Of a DNA stretch of 26,509 bases, positions 1 through 6,799 are shown piece by piece. The stretch is taken from NCBI GenBank assembly GCA_045128915.1, contig JBGVIT010000043.1, positions 1 to 26,509 on the forward strand, in the 5' to 3' direction. The stretch comes from RGIG9115 sp045128915. Lineage in GTDB: Bacteria; Bacillota; Clostridia; UBA1381. The position numbers and the translations under genes were made by a program. The notes under the pieces were generated by a model. The model saw nothing but the letters and a program-made list of their open reading frames with translations, ran no database searches and was not told where the DNA came from. How positions within the stretch are numbered: position 1 is the stretch's first letter; the number at the start of each line of letters is the position of its first letter.

Positions 1-85
1 TGCCGTATTTTGCGTATTTTTTGTTGCTTTTTATCTGCCTCCGTAATTATTATATAAGATGAATACATGTTTCGGCTTGAAAAAC

Positions 86-122
86 TTGGAATTGAACAAT
101 TTTTTGTGAGAAAAAATTCCAA
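86..122. repeat. Inverted-repeat hairpin upstream of the ISL3 transposase
   Basis: TTGGAATT (86-93) and AATTCCAA (115-122) are a perfect 8-bp inverted repeat. A second one, ATTTTTT (99-105) against AAAAAAT (111-117), is nested inside and overlaps it. It lies just ahead of the -10 box used for the transposase. It could be part of the element's terminal region, a binding site, or a weak hairpin that stops transcription entering from outside. The second copy expected of an IS terminal repeat was not found near the other end of the gene, so its role is open. Confidence 0.4.
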
Positions 123-137
123 ATTTGAAAAATCTTC

Positions 138-143
138 TATAAT
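138..143 (+). promoter_or_regulatory. -10 box for the transposase (no good -35)
   Basis: TATAAT at 138-143 is a perfect -10 hexamer 20 bases before the AGGAGG ribosome site at 163-168. No TTGACA-like box stands 16-18 bases upstream; that position falls on the right arm of the 86-122 hairpin. The promoter is therefore probably weak or factor-dependent, as is common for transposases. Confidence 0.4.
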
Positions 144-175
144 AATGGTAAAAAAGAAAAATAGGAGGTTTGAAA

Positions 176-1879
176 ATGGTACTAACAAAACGAATTTATA
201 ATTTTCTCGATATGGAGGAGCAAGACATTGAAGCAGCGCCGTCACTCGATATTCCCTCAATCATTGTAGAAAAATACTTTACGCCGAGAGATCACGGTAA
301 ATATATGTTGTTTTTAGCCAACATAAGGAAAAGTACACGACCGAGTAGGTGCCCATTCTGCGGTGGGAGTTCTGATTTGATATTTTCCGGACGAACAAAA
401 CCCCGCGTAATACATGACGTTATGCGAAATAACTGTCGGGTAGACATTATAATTCAGCCTGCTCGAATCCGGTGCAATAAATGTAACCAAAGATTTGTTG
501 CCATCATTGACGGAATAGACGAGATACACTCAATGACTACCCGTCTTTTGGATTTTTTGCGAGTCGAATGCTTTTTACAGTCTCATACAGTGCTTGCGGA
601 AAGAAGCGGCGTTTCAGTAGAAACTGTAAGAAACATTATGGACGAGGAAATTCAAAAGTATGAGGATAATCGCAGGGCAACCCCTTTACTCGCACCACGA
701 GTGCTTGGAATAGATGAAAAGCATATAAATAACATTATGCGGGGAACGCTTGTTGACGTAGAGGAAGGACTGCTCATGGATATGCTGGAGGATAACAAAT
801 CTCATACGATGCAAGAGGCAATTAAGCGATTAAGAGGATGGGATTTAAGAATTAAAGTAGTTACCACCGATATGAACAATTCATATTTGCGCTGGTTGCC
901 TGAGTTTCTCCCCAACGCCACAGTGGTTGTAGATAAATTTCACGTAATACAGGATATAGAGCGACGCATTTCCATTACAAAAAGCCAGCTGTATGAATAC
1001 CGAAAGAACATCATATTTAACAAAATTACAGATCCAAAAGAAAAATTAAGACAGATGGGTGTATTCCGCATACTTAACGATAATAAGCGTTTGTTTAATT
1101 ACAGTATGGAAAGCATTGTGCGAGATACAAAATCAAATAAATCACTAAAGTTGGCCACTGTGATTGATGAATTTCCTGAGTTCAGACTTTTAAGAAAGCT
1201 TTACTATTTAATAGAGCTAATGTATACAAAAGAAACCCTTGAGGAAGCAGAAGCGATATGGGATGAGTGGGTAGCGATGTTGCCACCTTCAAACGAAAAG
1301 AAATACAAGGAATGGTGCGACCTTTACAGTGTTACACCGCCGTTGTTCGATGAATTTCGCGGTTTTGTACGAGACGGATTTCAAAAACAAAAACCCTATA
1401 TCTTAAATTATTTTAAGCCTGGATGCAGACATACTAACGCTGCTACAGAGGGATTAAACAATCTTATAGGAAGCATAAATCAGGTAGGAAACGGTTATTC
1501 CTTCAAAATCTTGCGTGCCAAATGCCTGTATGCATCACTTATTCACGAAAGATATATTTATGGAATAGATACTGCAACAATAAAGAAATGGAAGCCGACA
1601 ATGAGTTGGGTAGTTCCTACGAATTGGAACTCGTTTTTTAATACATATTACGATGATGACGCTGATTACTTTGCTTCGTCCGCAAAAACTGTGGATATAA
1701 GTCCGCCTAATGTATATACAAGCAATAAGCAATTGCTACACATTATCGAAAATACCGCATTCAAGGATAAGGCGTTTGAAGAGATAAACACCATATCTCT
1801 TTCAGAGGATTCAGTGATGAGTTTTATCAAGACAGATAGCAACAATATTGACAAAATCAGGCAAAGTTCATATGTGTAA
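176..1879 (+). CDS. ISL3-family DDE transposase
   Basis: This is the transposase of an ISL3-type insertion sequence, which cuts and joins the element's DNA. The 567-residue protein has an N-terminal zinc finger (C59-x2-C62 and C100-x2-C103), a helix-turn-helix around 136-156, then a DDE/RNase H catalytic core. Likely core residues are D180 in GIDEKH, D232 in TTDM and E425 in ATEGLNN, with the family's VVDKFHV segment at 251-257. A ~100-residue C-terminal stretch makes it longer than many ISL3 transposases (about 400-450). I start at ATG 176 because AGGAGG lies 7 bases upstream; the TTG at 170 is almost on top of that site. The frame is intact, so it may be active. The outer ends of the element could not be located. 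Confidence 0.9.
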   Translation: MVLTKRIYNFLDMEEQDIEAAPSLDIPSIIVEKYFTPRDHGKYMLFLANIRKSTRPSRCPFCGGSSDLIFSGRTKPRVIHDVMRNNCRVDIIIQPARIRCNKCNQRFVAIIDGIDEIHSMTTRLLDFLRVECFLQSHTVLAERSGVSVETVRNIMDEEIQKYEDNRRATPLLAPRVLGIDEKHINNIMRGTLVDVEEGLLMDMLEDNKSHTMQEAIKRLRGWDLRIKVVTTDMNNSYLRWLPEFLPNATVVVDKFHVIQDIERRISITKSQLYEYRKNIIFNKITDPKEKLRQMGVFRILNDNKRLFNYSMESIVRDTKSNKSLKLATVIDEFPEFRLLRKLYYLIELMYTKETLEEAEAIWDEWVAMLPPSNEKKYKEWCDLYSVTPPLFDEFRGFVRDGFQKQKPYILNYFKPGCRHTNAATEGLNNLIGSINQVGNGYSFKILRAKCLYASLIHERYIYGIDTATIKKWKPTMSWVVPTNWNSFFNTYYDDDADYFASSAKTVDISPPNVYTSNKQLLHIIENTAFKDKAFEEINTISLSEDSVMSFIKTDSNNIDKIRQSSYV

Positions 1880-1886
1880 AAAATCG

Positions 1887-1909
1887 GAGGACGGCATCTG
1901 ACCGTCCTC
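1887..1909. terminator. Bidirectional terminator between converging genes
   Basis: GAGGACGG (1887-1894) and CCGTCCTC (1902-1909) form a perfect 8-bp GC-rich stem with a 7-base loop. It sits between the stop of the transposase and the stop of the minus-strand gene. On the minus strand it is followed by GATTTTTT, a good U-tract; on the plus strand the tail is only T-rich. It therefore ends the 1925-2698 gene best and probably also the transposase. Confidence 0.75.
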
Positions 1910-1924
1910 TGCTATTATATAACC

Positions 1925-2698
1925 TTAACAGAACCATGTATTTGGTCTGCGTATCGGTAATTGAAATAATTCTTCTATTAAATCTATGGCTTCCTGGTGA
2001 TTTTGAACAACAAGAAAAAAATCAGGGTCTTTTTTGTATAGCATAAAGGCTTCTATAACAGAAATTAACACGTCATCTTTCTGTTCTTTGGCTTTATCCA
2101 GGATGTTCTTCCAGTGCTCCTCGTTGTATTCTATCCATTCACAGCCATCTATAAGCGCTGCCTTATCTATATTTGTCAATGGCAAATTAATATCTGCATT
2201 CACGAAGGCATCAAATTTTTTTGCAATATCCGCCGCCCTGTTACGCATGATTTTTCTTAGCTTGCGTTGCTTTATTGATTCTAAACGGCGGTTTTTTATT
2301 ATATCTAAAACGCGTTCGGAGAGCTCATAATCTTCATTGTTGTATGCCTTAAGATGAATGTGTATTAGTTCTTTGGTATGAACATCCTCTATAGGGATTT
2401 CTCCTTTTACAATCAGCTTTTGATGTTCTGTATAATTATTTGATTTTGGCTGTTTCCATTGAATCTCTTGGTTGTAATAAATTTTAGCCTGTCTTTCTTT
2501 AGTTTGTTGCTTATTGCGGTCATAGGCTTCTGCTTTTCTCAAATTTATTTGTTCTTCGATTTTTCTTGTTAGTTCATCATCATTGTTAGCAATGGCTTTA
2601 GGTAGAAACCATCGCAAAAAATGACCATCAAGAGATTCTATTGGAATCTCCCCATTGATGACTTTTTGCTGTCTTTCAGTGTATTCTTTGTTTGCCAT
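1925..2698 (-). CDS. Unknown protein with two ~60-residue repeats
   Basis: I do not recognise this 257-residue, charged, mostly helical, soluble protein. It has no signal peptide or membrane segment. Two copies of one unit are visible: residues 6-62 and 89-146, both opening with Y-T-E-x-Q, then G-E-I-P-I-E about 11 residues on, then an acidic/Asn stretch and a basic helix (ELTRKIEEQINLRKAE against ELSERVLDIIKNRRLE). After the second copy comes a different helical C-terminal part (150-257). The start is well supported: AGGAGG on the minus strand (2704-2709) stands 5 bases before the ATG. It faces the transposase tail to tail across a shared terminator and has its own promoter, so it could be a passenger of the ISL3 element or a resident gene. 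Confidence 0.7.
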   Translation of the reverse strand: MANKEYTERQQKVINGEIPIESLDGHFLRWFLPKAIANNDDELTRKIEEQINLRKAEAYDRNKQQTKERQAKIYYNQEIQWKQPKSNNYTEHQKLIVKGEIPIEDVHTKELIHIHLKAYNNEDYELSERVLDIIKNRRLESIKQRKLRKIMRNRAADIAKKFDAFVNADINLPLTNIDKAALIDGCEWIEYNEEHWKNILDKAKEQKDDVLISVIEAFMLYKKDPDFFLVVQNHQEAIDLIEELFQLPIRRPNTWFC

Positions 2699-2739
2699 AA
2701 CTACCTCCTGAAAAAATAACCGTTTAGAACCCTATTATG

Positions 2740-2768
2740 ATTATACAATATTTAACATATTTTGTCAT
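2740..2768 (-). promoter_or_regulatory. Promoter of the repeat-protein gene
   Basis: On the minus strand, ATGACA (2763-2768) and TATAAT (2740-2745) are 17 bases apart. This is a good vegetative sigma promoter with one mismatch in the -35. It lies about 40 bases upstream of the ATG at 2698 and points at that gene only. Confidence 0.7.
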
Positions 2769-2790
2769 CTCCAACATTTTAAAAGAACAA

Positions 2791-2826
2791 TGGCGCTATT
2801 TCATATAGAAATAACGCCACTTTTTT
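2791..2826. terminator. Hairpin terminator downstream of the sugar kinase
   Basis: TGGCG plus TATTTC pairs with GAAATA plus CGCCA across one C-A mismatch (2791-2819), with a 5-base loop. It lies downstream of the minus-strand kinase gene. The minus-strand tail is TTGTTCTTTT, a moderate U-tract. The plus-strand tail is a better run of six T (2821-2826), although no plus-strand gene ends nearby. It probably works both ways. Confidence 0.65.
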
Positions 2827-2903
2827 GTTAATATTCAATTTTTAATTTTCTGTGCCAACTCCACCAAATTTGAAATAGCCTCATCAATAGACAGCTCCTG
2901 TTT

Positions 2904-3833
2904 TTATATGCGTTCAATCTTTATTTCACTAAGTAACCTTTCTACGTCACCCTTCGTCGGCGGCTTTGTGCCCTCGCTGAGACAAGCCGCGCTGCCGTAG
3001 GCAACCGCGTTTTTCAGACACTCATCAGCACTTCTTTTCTCCGAAAATGCCGCTAAAAATCCTGCTATCGAGCTGTCGCCCGCGCCAATGGTCGAGAGGG
3101 CTTTAAGCTTTGGTGCTTCCGCAAAAAAGCACCCTTCCGCAGAGGCGAGCGCAGCTCCACGCGCTCCAAGACTTATCATTACGTTTTCTACACCCTTTTC
3201 GCGTATGCTTTCAGCCGCCGCGATAGCCTCTTTTGTGCTCGTTATTTCATTGCCGACGTAGGTAATTATCTCCTCCTCGTTGGGCTTTATGAGAAACGGA
3301 GCGCACTCGAATATGTCGGCAGGCGAAAATGAGCGCGAATCAATGACAACGCGCACTCCTTTTGACTTCAGACGTAGTGCGAACGCCTTTACGTTTTCGA
3401 TGCCTATACCCGACGGAACACTTCCCGCAATAGCAAGAATATCGCCGCTTTCCGCAATGCCGTTAACACAGCTTTCCACATTCCCCAGAAGCGCGGAGCT
3501 TCCGCAAAATCCGTCAAAGCTCAACCGCGTTTCCTTCGTTTTTTCGGTGTGCACGGTAATATTTTCGCGTATAAGTCCATCGGTCCATATCGCCTCGCAG
3601 TCAAGCCCGTCAGCGGCAAGCGCGCTGAGAAAACCGTCGGCGTTTTTGTCTCCCACAGCAACTATAGCTCTGCTTTTTATCCCGCAGGAGAGCAGAGCAC
3701 GCGAAATGTTTATTCCTTTTCCGCCCGCGTCGCGCGAGGTTATCTTTGCGAAATTCTCACGTTCTGCGTTAAAGCTTTCTGCGTGACAGTGAACGTCAAG
3801 AGCAGGCGAAAGCGTAACAGTAATTATCTTCAT
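2904..3833 (-). CDS. fruK: PfkB-family sugar kinase, 1-phosphofructokinase type
   Basis: This is probably the cytoplasmic ATP-dependent kinase that turns fructose 1-phosphate (or tagatose 6-phosphate) into the bisphosphate for glycolysis. The 309 residues match the family length. The N-terminus (TVTLSPALDV) is typical of 1-phosphofructokinases. GGKG (37-40) is the first PfkB signature, KPNEEE (183-188) follows, and GAGDS (250-254) carries the catalytic base D253. The late GTKPPT segment is also FruK-like. ATG at 3831-3833 is preferred because AAAAGGA (3842-3848) lies 8 bases upstream; the ATG at 3840 overlaps that site. No fructose PTS or FruR-type regulator adjoins it, so the exact substrate is uncertain. 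It shares a divergent promoter region with the esterase at 3963. Confidence 0.82.
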   Translation of the reverse strand: MKIITVTLSPALDVHCHAESFNAERENFAKITSRDAGGKGINISRALLSCGIKSRAIVAVGDKNADGFLSALAADGLDCEAIWTDGLIRENITVHTEKTKETRLSFDGFCGSSALLGNVESCVNGIAESGDILAIAGSVPSGIGIENVKAFALRLKSKGVRVVIDSRSFSPADIFECAPFLIKPNEEEIITYVGNEITSTKEAIAAAESIREKGVENVMISLGARGAALASAEGCFFAEAPKLKALSTIGAGDSSIAGFLAAFSEKRSADECLKNAVAYGSAACLSEGTKPPTKGDVERLLSEIKIERI

Positions 3834-3862
3834 TTTGTTCATCCTTTTTGTTAATTGACCTA

Positions 3863-3891
3863 ATTATACACCACGTGCGCCGAAATGTCAA
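3863..3891 (-). promoter_or_regulatory. Consensus promoter for the sugar kinase
   Basis: On the minus strand TTGACA (3886-3891) and TATAAT (3863-3868) are separated by exactly 17 bases, a perfect vegetative promoter. Its -35 box is half of a palindrome shared with the divergent promoter, so a single bound protein could control both. Confidence 0.88.
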
Positions 3892-3905
3892 GGAAATGCT
3901 TGACA
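3886..3905. promoter_or_regulatory. Palindrome spanning two divergent -35 boxes (possible operator)
   Basis: TGTCAAG (3886-3892) and CTTGACA (3899-3905) form a perfect 7-bp inverted repeat with a 6-base spacer. Each arm contains the -35 hexamer of one of the two divergent promoters. Any two back-to-back consensus -35 boxes give part of this symmetry, but the match runs one base past each hexamer. It may be a repressor or activator site for the kinase/esterase pair, or simply the result of close packing. Confidence 0.45.
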
Positions 3906-3928
3906 TTGATATAGATTTATGTTAAAAT
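3900..3928 (+). promoter_or_regulatory. Promoter for the carbohydrate esterase
   Basis: TTGACA (3900-3905) and TAAAAT (3923-3928) are 17 bases apart on the plus strand. The predicted start leaves a short leader before GGAGG (3952-3956), which stands 6 bases from the ATG at 3963. Confidence 0.85.
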
Positions 3929-3962
3929 CAAAATATATAAATTATGTGTTCGGAGGCAAAAT

Positions 3963-4703
3963 ATGAGTATTATAAAAGACGGAATCAATGAAACAGATAA
4001 CAAAATAGTCAGCTTTCTTATGATAGGTCAGTCAAATATGGCGGGACGCGGCGACCTTGACGAGGTTCCGCCTATCATAAATAAAGAGCTTTTTATGCTC
4101 CGTATGGGCAGATGGCAGGTTCTCAGCGAGCCCGTGAACACCGACCGCGCGGTAACCAAGGGCGATTTTCATAGCGGAGTAAGCCTTGGCGCGACCTTCG
4201 GTGACGAGCATCAGAAATATTTTAACGTAAAAACAGGTATGATACCCTGCGCCGACGGCGGAACTAAAATGCTTCAGTGGATGCCCGGTGAGATACTTTT
4301 TGACCACGCGGTATTTATGACTAAGCTTGCTATGCGTACGTCAAATTTCGGCGGTATCATATGGCACCAGGGAGAAAGCGACAGTAATAAGGACGCCTCC
4401 GCACTCTACAAGGAAAGATTTATTACAATGATAACTGAAATGCGCCGTCAGCTTGGCGCAGAGGAGCTTCCCGTTATTCTCGGCGAGCTTTCCACCGATA
4501 TAAACCGCAACCGTTGGAAGCACGGAGACTATATTGACGTGATGAACGAGACCTTCCACGATATCGCAAACTCTATTCCCAAGTGCGCCGTAGCTTCGGC
4601 AAAGGGACTCTCTATTAAGAGTGACGGACTTCACTTTGACTCAAAGGGAAGCCGTGAATTCGGCAAGAGATACTTTGAAAAATATCTTGAGCTTGTAAAA
4701 TAA
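3963..4703 (+). CDS. SASA/CE6-type carbohydrate acetylesterase
   Basis: This is an SGNH-fold esterase of the sialate O-acetylesterase/acetyl-xylan esterase group (SASA domain). It probably removes acetyl groups from sugars or oligosaccharides. The catalytic serine is S24 in GQSNM (22-26). The second block is HQGESD (135-140), and the aspartate/histidine pair is D221 and H224 in SDGLHF. The 246 residues cover one complete domain. There is no signal peptide, so it should act in the cytoplasm on imported acetylated sugars, which fits its divergent pairing with a sugar kinase. The natural substrate cannot be told from sequence. The ribosome site GGAGG is well placed at 3952-3956. Confidence 0.85.
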   Translation: MSIIKDGINETDNKIVSFLMIGQSNMAGRGDLDEVPPIINKELFMLRMGRWQVLSEPVNTDRAVTKGDFHSGVSLGATFGDEHQKYFNVKTGMIPCADGGTKMLQWMPGEILFDHAVFMTKLAMRTSNFGGIIWHQGESDSNKDASALYKERFITMITEMRRQLGAEELPVILGELSTDINRNRWKHGDYIDVMNETFHDIANSIPKCAVASAKGLSIKSDGLHFDSKGSREFGKRYFEKYLELVK

Positions 4704-4765
4704 CCTTTTGCGGAGGTTTGCTGATAACGAAGTCTGCTTTGGCTAAGGAATTAATATAATAAGCG

Positions 4766-4794
4766 AAAAGGCAGTTCACCCGAACTGCCTTTTT
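4766..4794. terminator. Strong bidirectional terminator, esterase against TspO
   Basis: AAAAGGCAGTTC (4766-4777) and GAACTGCCTTTT (4782-4793) make a perfect 12-bp stem with a 4-base loop ACCC. The A- and T-runs at the stem base give a U-tract on either strand. It lies between the converging esterase and TspO genes and should stop both. Confidence 0.92.
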
Positions 4795-4802
4795 GTGATG
4801 CT

Positions 4803-5279
4803 CTATCTGTTCAGCCACCAAATACCGAAATTCAAATATCCCGCAAACGCAACCCATACCGCGTAGGGAATCTGTAAATATCCCGCCGCAGGGCGTATCT
4901 TTCTGAAATCAATAATCATTCTGATTATAATGAATAAAAGGAATAAAAGCCATATAAAGGCAAATAAAAACCTGCGGAAGTTGAAGAAAATTATGCTCCA
5001 CATAAAATTTACCACAAGATTTATTCCGTATATCGAAAGCGCGTCTTTAACTAAAATCGGCTCGCTCTTTTTGCGCCCGTATACCATAGCCGCACTGATA
5101 CCCATCAATACGTATAAAACAGACCATACAATGGGGAAGAGAATAGAAGGCGGCGCAAGCGGCGGTAACTCTATCTCCTTGTAAATGTCCATTGAGTTTC
5201 GCGTCAAAAATGCCGCAAGTCCGCCAACCGCTAACGCAATCAGTATCGAAATAACGTACGGCTTCACCTTTTTCCACAT
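4803..5279 (-). CDS. tspO: TspO/MBR family tryptophan-rich membrane protein
   Basis: This belongs to the TspO/peripheral benzodiazepine receptor family: small five-helix membrane proteins that bind porphyrins and related ligands and take part in stress or redox sensing. About 158 residues with five hydrophobic helices is the family's normal size. Recognisable marks are PPLAPP (39-44) before LFPIVWSVLYVLMG (47-60), NFMWS (91-95), the PYAVW block (138-142) and the YLN...WWLN end (148-157). I favour ATG at 5277-5279, since AAGGA lies about 11 bases before it. An ATG four codons earlier (5289-5291) touches that same site and is a less likely start. The gene is monocistronic and ends at the shared terminator at 4766-4794. 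Confidence 0.88.
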   Translation of the reverse strand: MWKKVKPYVISILIALAVGGLAAFLTRNSMDIYKEIELPPLAPPSILFPIVWSVLYVLMGISAAMVYGRKKSEPILVKDALSIYGINLVVNFMWSIIFFNFRRFLFAFIWLLFLLFIIIRMIIDFRKIRPAAGYLQIPYAVWVAFAGYLNFGIWWLNR

Positions 5280-5370
5280 ATAATCTACCATCCTTAACAG
5301 TTTTTTATAATATCATATTCCCCAAAGCTCCCACTTTATGCCCCAAAAAGAATAAAATTTATCTTTTTAA

Positions 5371-5400
5371 TAAAATAATCGCTAAAATAATCGCTAAAAT
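5371..5400 (+). repeat. 12-bp tandem repeat ahead of the polysaccharide promoter
   Basis: TAAAATAATCGC occurs twice in a row (5371-5382 and 5383-5394), followed by a half copy TAAAAT (5395-5400). It ends 11 bases before the -35 box of the large operon. It may be a regulator-binding or UP-like AT-rich element, or a slippage-prone tract that varies between strains. The rest of 5292-5411 is AT-rich and shows no gene. Confidence 0.75.
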
Positions 5401-5411
5401 TCCCCTTTTCC

Positions 5412-5440
5412 TTGACATTTGTATTTCTTTGTGATATAAT
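5412..5440 (+). promoter_or_regulatory. Main promoter of the polysaccharide operon
   Basis: TTGACA (5412-5417) and TATAAT (5435-5440) are 17 bases apart, and TG at 5432-5433 adds an extended -10. This is as strong as a vegetative promoter gets. The ~55-base leader ends in GAGGTGA (5487-5493), 8 bases before the first ATG. No comparable promoter was noticed between the downstream genes up to 24642, so this one probably drives all 20. Confidence 0.9.
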
Positions 5441-5501
5441 AACTATCTGTAGAGGTATGTTTAATAAAAACATAGATGTAAACGATGAGGTGATTTAAAA
5501 A

Positions 5502-6779
5502 ATGAAAGGCTTGATGCAATTCACACCTTTTGAAAAAAAGATTTGGCTTGCTACTCCGACTATGCACGGAGACGAGATGAAATACGTTCAGCAGGCCTAT
5601 GACTCTAATTGGATGAGTACGGTTGGTGAAAATATCAACGAGGTTGAGAGAATTGCCGCGAAAAAAGCGGAGATGTCATATGCCGTTGGCTTATCTTGCT
5701 GTACTGCTGCACTTCATTTGGCGGTAAAGCACGCGGGAGAAACACTTTACGGTAAACCCGCAATCAGTCACGGTGCATTGGAGGGCAAGCGTGTGTTCTG
5801 CTCGGATATGACGTTTGACGCAACGCTTAACCCTGTTGTTTATGAAGGCGGTATTCCTGTATTTATAGATACTGAGGCAGAGTCGTGGAATATGGACCCT
5901 GTGGCGTTGGAAAAAGCGTTTGAGATGTACCCCGACGTGAAATTGGTTGTTTCGGCAGAACTGTACGGCTTCCCCGGACGTATGGATTTGATTAAGGAAA
6001 TCTGTGAAGAGCACGGTGCACTTCTGATTGAAGATGCGGCCGAAGCAATGGGAGCAACCATTCACGGTAGACAGTGCGGTTCCTTTGGTAATTACTCTGC
6101 CATCAGCTATAACGGTAACAAGATTATTACAGGTTCAGCAGGCGGTTGTTTGCTTACAAATGACATTGAAGTTGCGAATAAAGCCCGCAAGTGGTCGACA
6201 CAAGCAAGAGAAAATGCTCCTTGGTATCAGCACGAGGAGGTCGGCTATAACTACCGTATGAGTAACGTGATTGCAGGAGTTGTGCGTGGCCAGTATCCGT
6301 ATTTGGAGGAACATATCGCACAGAAAAAGGCAATCTATGAGCGTTACCGTGATGGATTTAAGAATTTGCCTGTTCAGATGAATCCGATCGTGGACGGCAC
6401 CGAGCCAAACTATTGGCTGTCTGCTATGATCATCGACAAGGATTATATGTGTAAACAGCTTAGAGACGACTCGAAGGCATTGTACATACAGGAGCAGGGA
6501 AAGACCTGCCCGACAGAAATTCTGGAAACCCTCGCAAACTACAATGCAGAAGGAAGACCGATCTGGAAGCCGATGCATATGCAGCCGATGTACCGTATGC
6601 ATGAATTTGTAACCCGTGAAGGCAGTGGACGTTGCAGAACCAATGCTTATATTGCAGGCGGTTGTGTAGATGTCGGTGCAGATATTTTTGAACGTGGGCT
6701 TTGTTTGCCAAGTGATAACAAAATGACAGCCGATGAGCAAAATAAAGTAATTGAGATCATCAAAAGCTGTTTTGATTAA
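5502..6779 (+). CDS. PglE-like DegT/DnrJ/EryC1 sugar aminotransferase
   Basis: This PLP-dependent enzyme of the DegT/DnrJ/EryC1/StrS family probably aminates a UDP-4-keto-6-deoxy-HexNAc to the 4-amino sugar, as PglE does in bacillosamine synthesis. K207 in SYNGNK (202-207) is the PLP lysine, a motif close to that of PglE-type enzymes. IEDAAEA (176-182) supplies the aspartate that contacts the PLP ring nitrogen. At 425 residues it is somewhat longer than most relatives, with an extra ~20-residue loop near 80-100. It is the first gene of the operon and stands 20 bases before a PglC-like priming enzyme, the classic pairing for a diamino-trideoxy initiating sugar. The matching 4,6-dehydratase (PglF) is not in the window. 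Confidence 0.85.
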   Translation: MKGLMQFTPFEKKIWLATPTMHGDEMKYVQQAYDSNWMSTVGENINEVERIAAKKAEMSYAVGLSCCTAALHLAVKHAGETLYGKPAISHGALEGKRVFCSDMTFDATLNPVVYEGGIPVFIDTEAESWNMDPVALEKAFEMYPDVKLVVSAELYGFPGRMDLIKEICEEHGALLIEDAAEAMGATIHGRQCGSFGNYSAISYNGNKIITGSAGGCLLTNDIEVANKARKWSTQARENAPWYQHEEVGYNYRMSNVIAGVVRGQYPYLEEHIAQKKAIYERYRDGFKNLPVQMNPIVDGTEPNYWLSAMIIDKDYMCKQLRDDSKALYIQEQGKTCPTEILETLANYNAEGRPIWKPMHMQPMYRMHEFVTREGSGRCRTNAYIAGGCVDVGADIFERGLCLPSDNKMTADEQNKVIEIIKSCFD

Positions 6780-6799
6780 ACTTTAACGAGGACTACATA

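Noticed and set aside
2816..2888. Short 18-codon minus-strand frame between the kinase and its terminator
   Set aside because: ATG at 2886-2888 has only a loosely placed AGGAG, the peptide is tiny and Trp-rich, and the overlapping in-frame tail of the kinase reads more like protein.
4712..4757. GGAGG followed by a short frame (TTG start, 13 codons) after the esterase
   Set aside because: The ribosome site is almost touching the TTG, the peptide is too short to judge, and the region is simply the path to the terminator.
5371..5400. Possible CRISPR array from repeated TAAAATAATCGC
   Set aside because: The copies are directly adjacent with no spacers and only 2.5 units; no cas genes are present.
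6135..6740. Antisense open frame of 201 codons
   Set aside because: It is opposite the PLP lysine and C-terminal part of the aminotransferase and shows no start signal or recognisable domain.
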